A stretch of 64,000 bases of DNA, from the NCBI RefSeq assembly GCF_006149005.1, contig NZ_VBSL01000004.1, positions 186,001-250,000 on the forward strand, given 5' to 3'. Made by a program: the position numbers and the translations under genes. This stretch comes from Larkinella sp. C7. GTDB lineage: Bacteria; Bacteroidota; Bacteroidia; Cytophagales; Spirosomataceae. Below the pieces are notes generated by a model. It had not been told where the DNA came from. It did not search any database and saw nothing but the letters and a program-made list of their open reading frames with translations. How positions within the stretch are numbered: the first letter of the stretch is position 1; every line of letters starts with the position of its first letter. Shown in pieces: positions 62,871-64,000 of the stretch.

Positions 62871-64000
62871 TCATTGCAACACAAACAACACCAAACCATT
62901 GGCTGGCAAGGCAACTGTAATGGAGCCATTTGCCGCCTGGTGAATGGCCCCGCCATTGCCCACATTGGCCCCGCCGTAGAGTTCAGAATCACTGTTGAAA
63001 ATTTCCTTCCAGCCGCCCGTTGGCAACCGGTAAGCATCACTGTGGATCGTATAGCTATCGAAGGGCATGTTGTTCAGACTGGCGACGATCAGCACCTGCT
63101 CCTGGCCGAGCCACCTTTTGAAGGCAATCACCCGGCTGTTGTCCTGGGCGTGCAGAATGTCAATGTTCCGGCTGCGAATGGCGTGCAGGCGCTTGTTGAC
63201 GGCAATCAAATCCTGGTAAAACCGGTACATGTTGGCGCCCGAACCGTTGCGTTCTCCCAGCAGATCTTCCCGTAAATGGATGAACGTATCGTATTTGTAG
63301 CGATTCCGGGCGCCAATTTCTTCGCCCATGAAAAACATCGGTGTTCCGGCGGAGAGCAGCGATAAACCAAAAACCGTTCGGGAGCGTCTTTCGGCCCAAA
63401 ACCGGGTGGTGGGCGTCATCTCGGCGTTGTTCACCGCCACCACCATCGTCCGCGCCGTGCTTTCCGCCAGCGGACCGTCGTGGTTCCCGGCTTCGTCGTG
63501 CGATTCGTGAAAAACCACCGTGTTGTACTGGCTCTGGTGGAGCGAAGCCGCAAACTGGCGCATGGGCAGTGGATCGTCGTACCCAAAACCGGCTTTTTCG
63601 AGTAGCCGGGCTTTCGAATCCTGGCCTTTGGCGTCGCCAATCAGGTGGTGGTAGAAATCGACGTACCAGGTTGCATCGAAGCCCAGCCCACCGCCAGCCG
63701 CCGGTTTGGTGACGGCATCCCAGCCCGTGTGATCCTCCGCAATCAGCATGACGTTGGGGCGGATCATTTTCAGCGTGCGGCTCCATTCGCGCAGCAGTTT
63801 CTGCCCGAACTGGTTGGCACGACCCACCGAATGGCCGTTGGCGTGGAGCACATTATCGCGGTGAATGGCCTGCGTTAGATCGACCCGCAAACCGTCGATG
63901 TGCATTTCGTCGATCAGAAAAGCCGCACTGCTGATGAATTGCTGCCGAACGACTTCTTCCGAAAACCGGGGTGTCCAGCCGCTCGAACCGTTGTCGAGAT
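62871..64000 (-). CDS. GH13 alpha-amylase family enzyme (branching-enzyme-like), N-terminus cut by window edge
   Basis: At least 376 residues; the frame is open to the right edge and an internal ATG at 63905 is not the start. GH13 region II DGLRVDLTQAIH (nucleophile Asp), the acid/base Glu in LIAEDHTGW and region IV FHESHDEAGN (Asp) are all visible. The C-terminal beta domain (GWKEIFNSDSELYGGANVGN) resembles glycogen-branching enzymes and maltooligosyl-trehalose hydrolases. The upstream part that would separate these is outside the window. Confidence 0.88.
   Translation of the reverse strand, partial: LDNGSSGWTPRFSEEVVRQQFISSAAFLIDEMHIDGLRVDLTQAIHRDNVLHANGHSVGRANQFGQKLLREWSRTLKMIRPNVMLIAEDHTGWDAVTKPAAGGGLGFDATWYVDFYHHLIGDAKGQDSKARLLEKAGFGYDDPLPMRQFAASLHQSQYNTVVFHESHDEAGNHDGPLAESTARTMVVAVNNAEMTPTTRFWAERRSRTVFGLSLLSAGTPMFFMGEEIGARNRYKYDTFIHLREDLLGERNGSGANMYRFYQDLIAVNKRLHAIRSRNIDILHAQDNSRVIAFKRWLGQEQVLIVASLNNMPFDSYTIHSDAYRLPTGGWKEIFNSDSELYGGANVGNGGAIHQAANGSITVALPANGLVLFVLQ

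Overview
The window looks like a member of the Bacteroidota, order Cytophagales (Spirosoma/Larkinella-like). The evidence is a CHU_C/gliding-type C-terminal domain, LytS/LytTR two-component pairs, an OMP_b-brl_3-type outer-membrane protein, an RND pump fused to its own TolC-like part, TIGR03643, a DUF6596 sigma factor paired with YCII, a 38-residue bTHX ribosomal protein and a DUF3871 gene. I cannot fix the genus without a database.

Layout. (1) Positions 1-14.64 kb are visibly AT-richer and appear to be the right-hand part of an integrated element. It holds two PAS histidine kinases and a lone receiver, a phage-like cassette (membrane protein, Sak4-like ATPase, DUF3871), a decayed IS3-family insertion sequence, the wreck of a Qat-like defence operon (qatB and qatC intact, KAP ATPase qatA reduced to a broken N-terminus, no qatD) and a tyrosine integrase. 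It ends at 14616-14638 in a displaced tRNA 3' end followed by a terminator. Arrays of about 9-nt TTTGCANNN units occur only here. (2) 14.8-21 kb: a LytS/LytTR pair with a candidate LytTR operator upstream, then a co-oriented set of LamG/PKD lipoprotein, secreted membrane protein and caspase-like peptidase. (3) 21.1-24.6 kb, minus strand: a BNR-propeller protein, a stand-alone copy of its C-terminal domain and three small proteins, one of them a 57-residue overlapping gene. (4) 25-35 kb: NIPSNAP, YopX-like protein, a heavy-metal efflux locus (RND-OMF fusion, adaptor, ArsR-rhodanese regulator), a lone receiver and small proteins. (5) 35-43 kb: MDR oxidoreductase, a papain/alpha-beta-hydrolase fusion behind a VWA protein with a tandemly duplicated N-terminal module, Sua5, and YCII plus ECF sigma. 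(6) 44-49.5 kb: GMC oxidoreductase, gluconate-dehydrogenase-subunit-3-like protein and an exported Gfo/Idh/MocA enzyme (periplasmic sugar oxidation), a CHU_C protein and a PNPOx-fold protein. (7) 49.5-64 kb: TPR membrane protein, bTHX, SRPBCC protein, sterol-desaturase-like enzyme, TIGR03643, a second LytS/LytTR pair divergent from an outer-membrane barrel, ABC-F, DUF2807 lipoprotein, GH130-like enzyme and a GH13 enzyme cut by the right edge.

The most unusual signal is not a gene. From 21 kb rightwards, seven long, near-perfect intergenic hairpins sit 2-23 bp after a stop codon. Their arms are built on a 7-nt period (e.g. GAATAAC, GTAAACC, AATGTAA-like units) and match each other within a copy far better than between copies. 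None is in the 1-14.6 kb island. Single-armed tracts of the same type occur at 38.3 and 62.8 kb. Their number, placement and within-copy identity make them worth a genome-wide survey.
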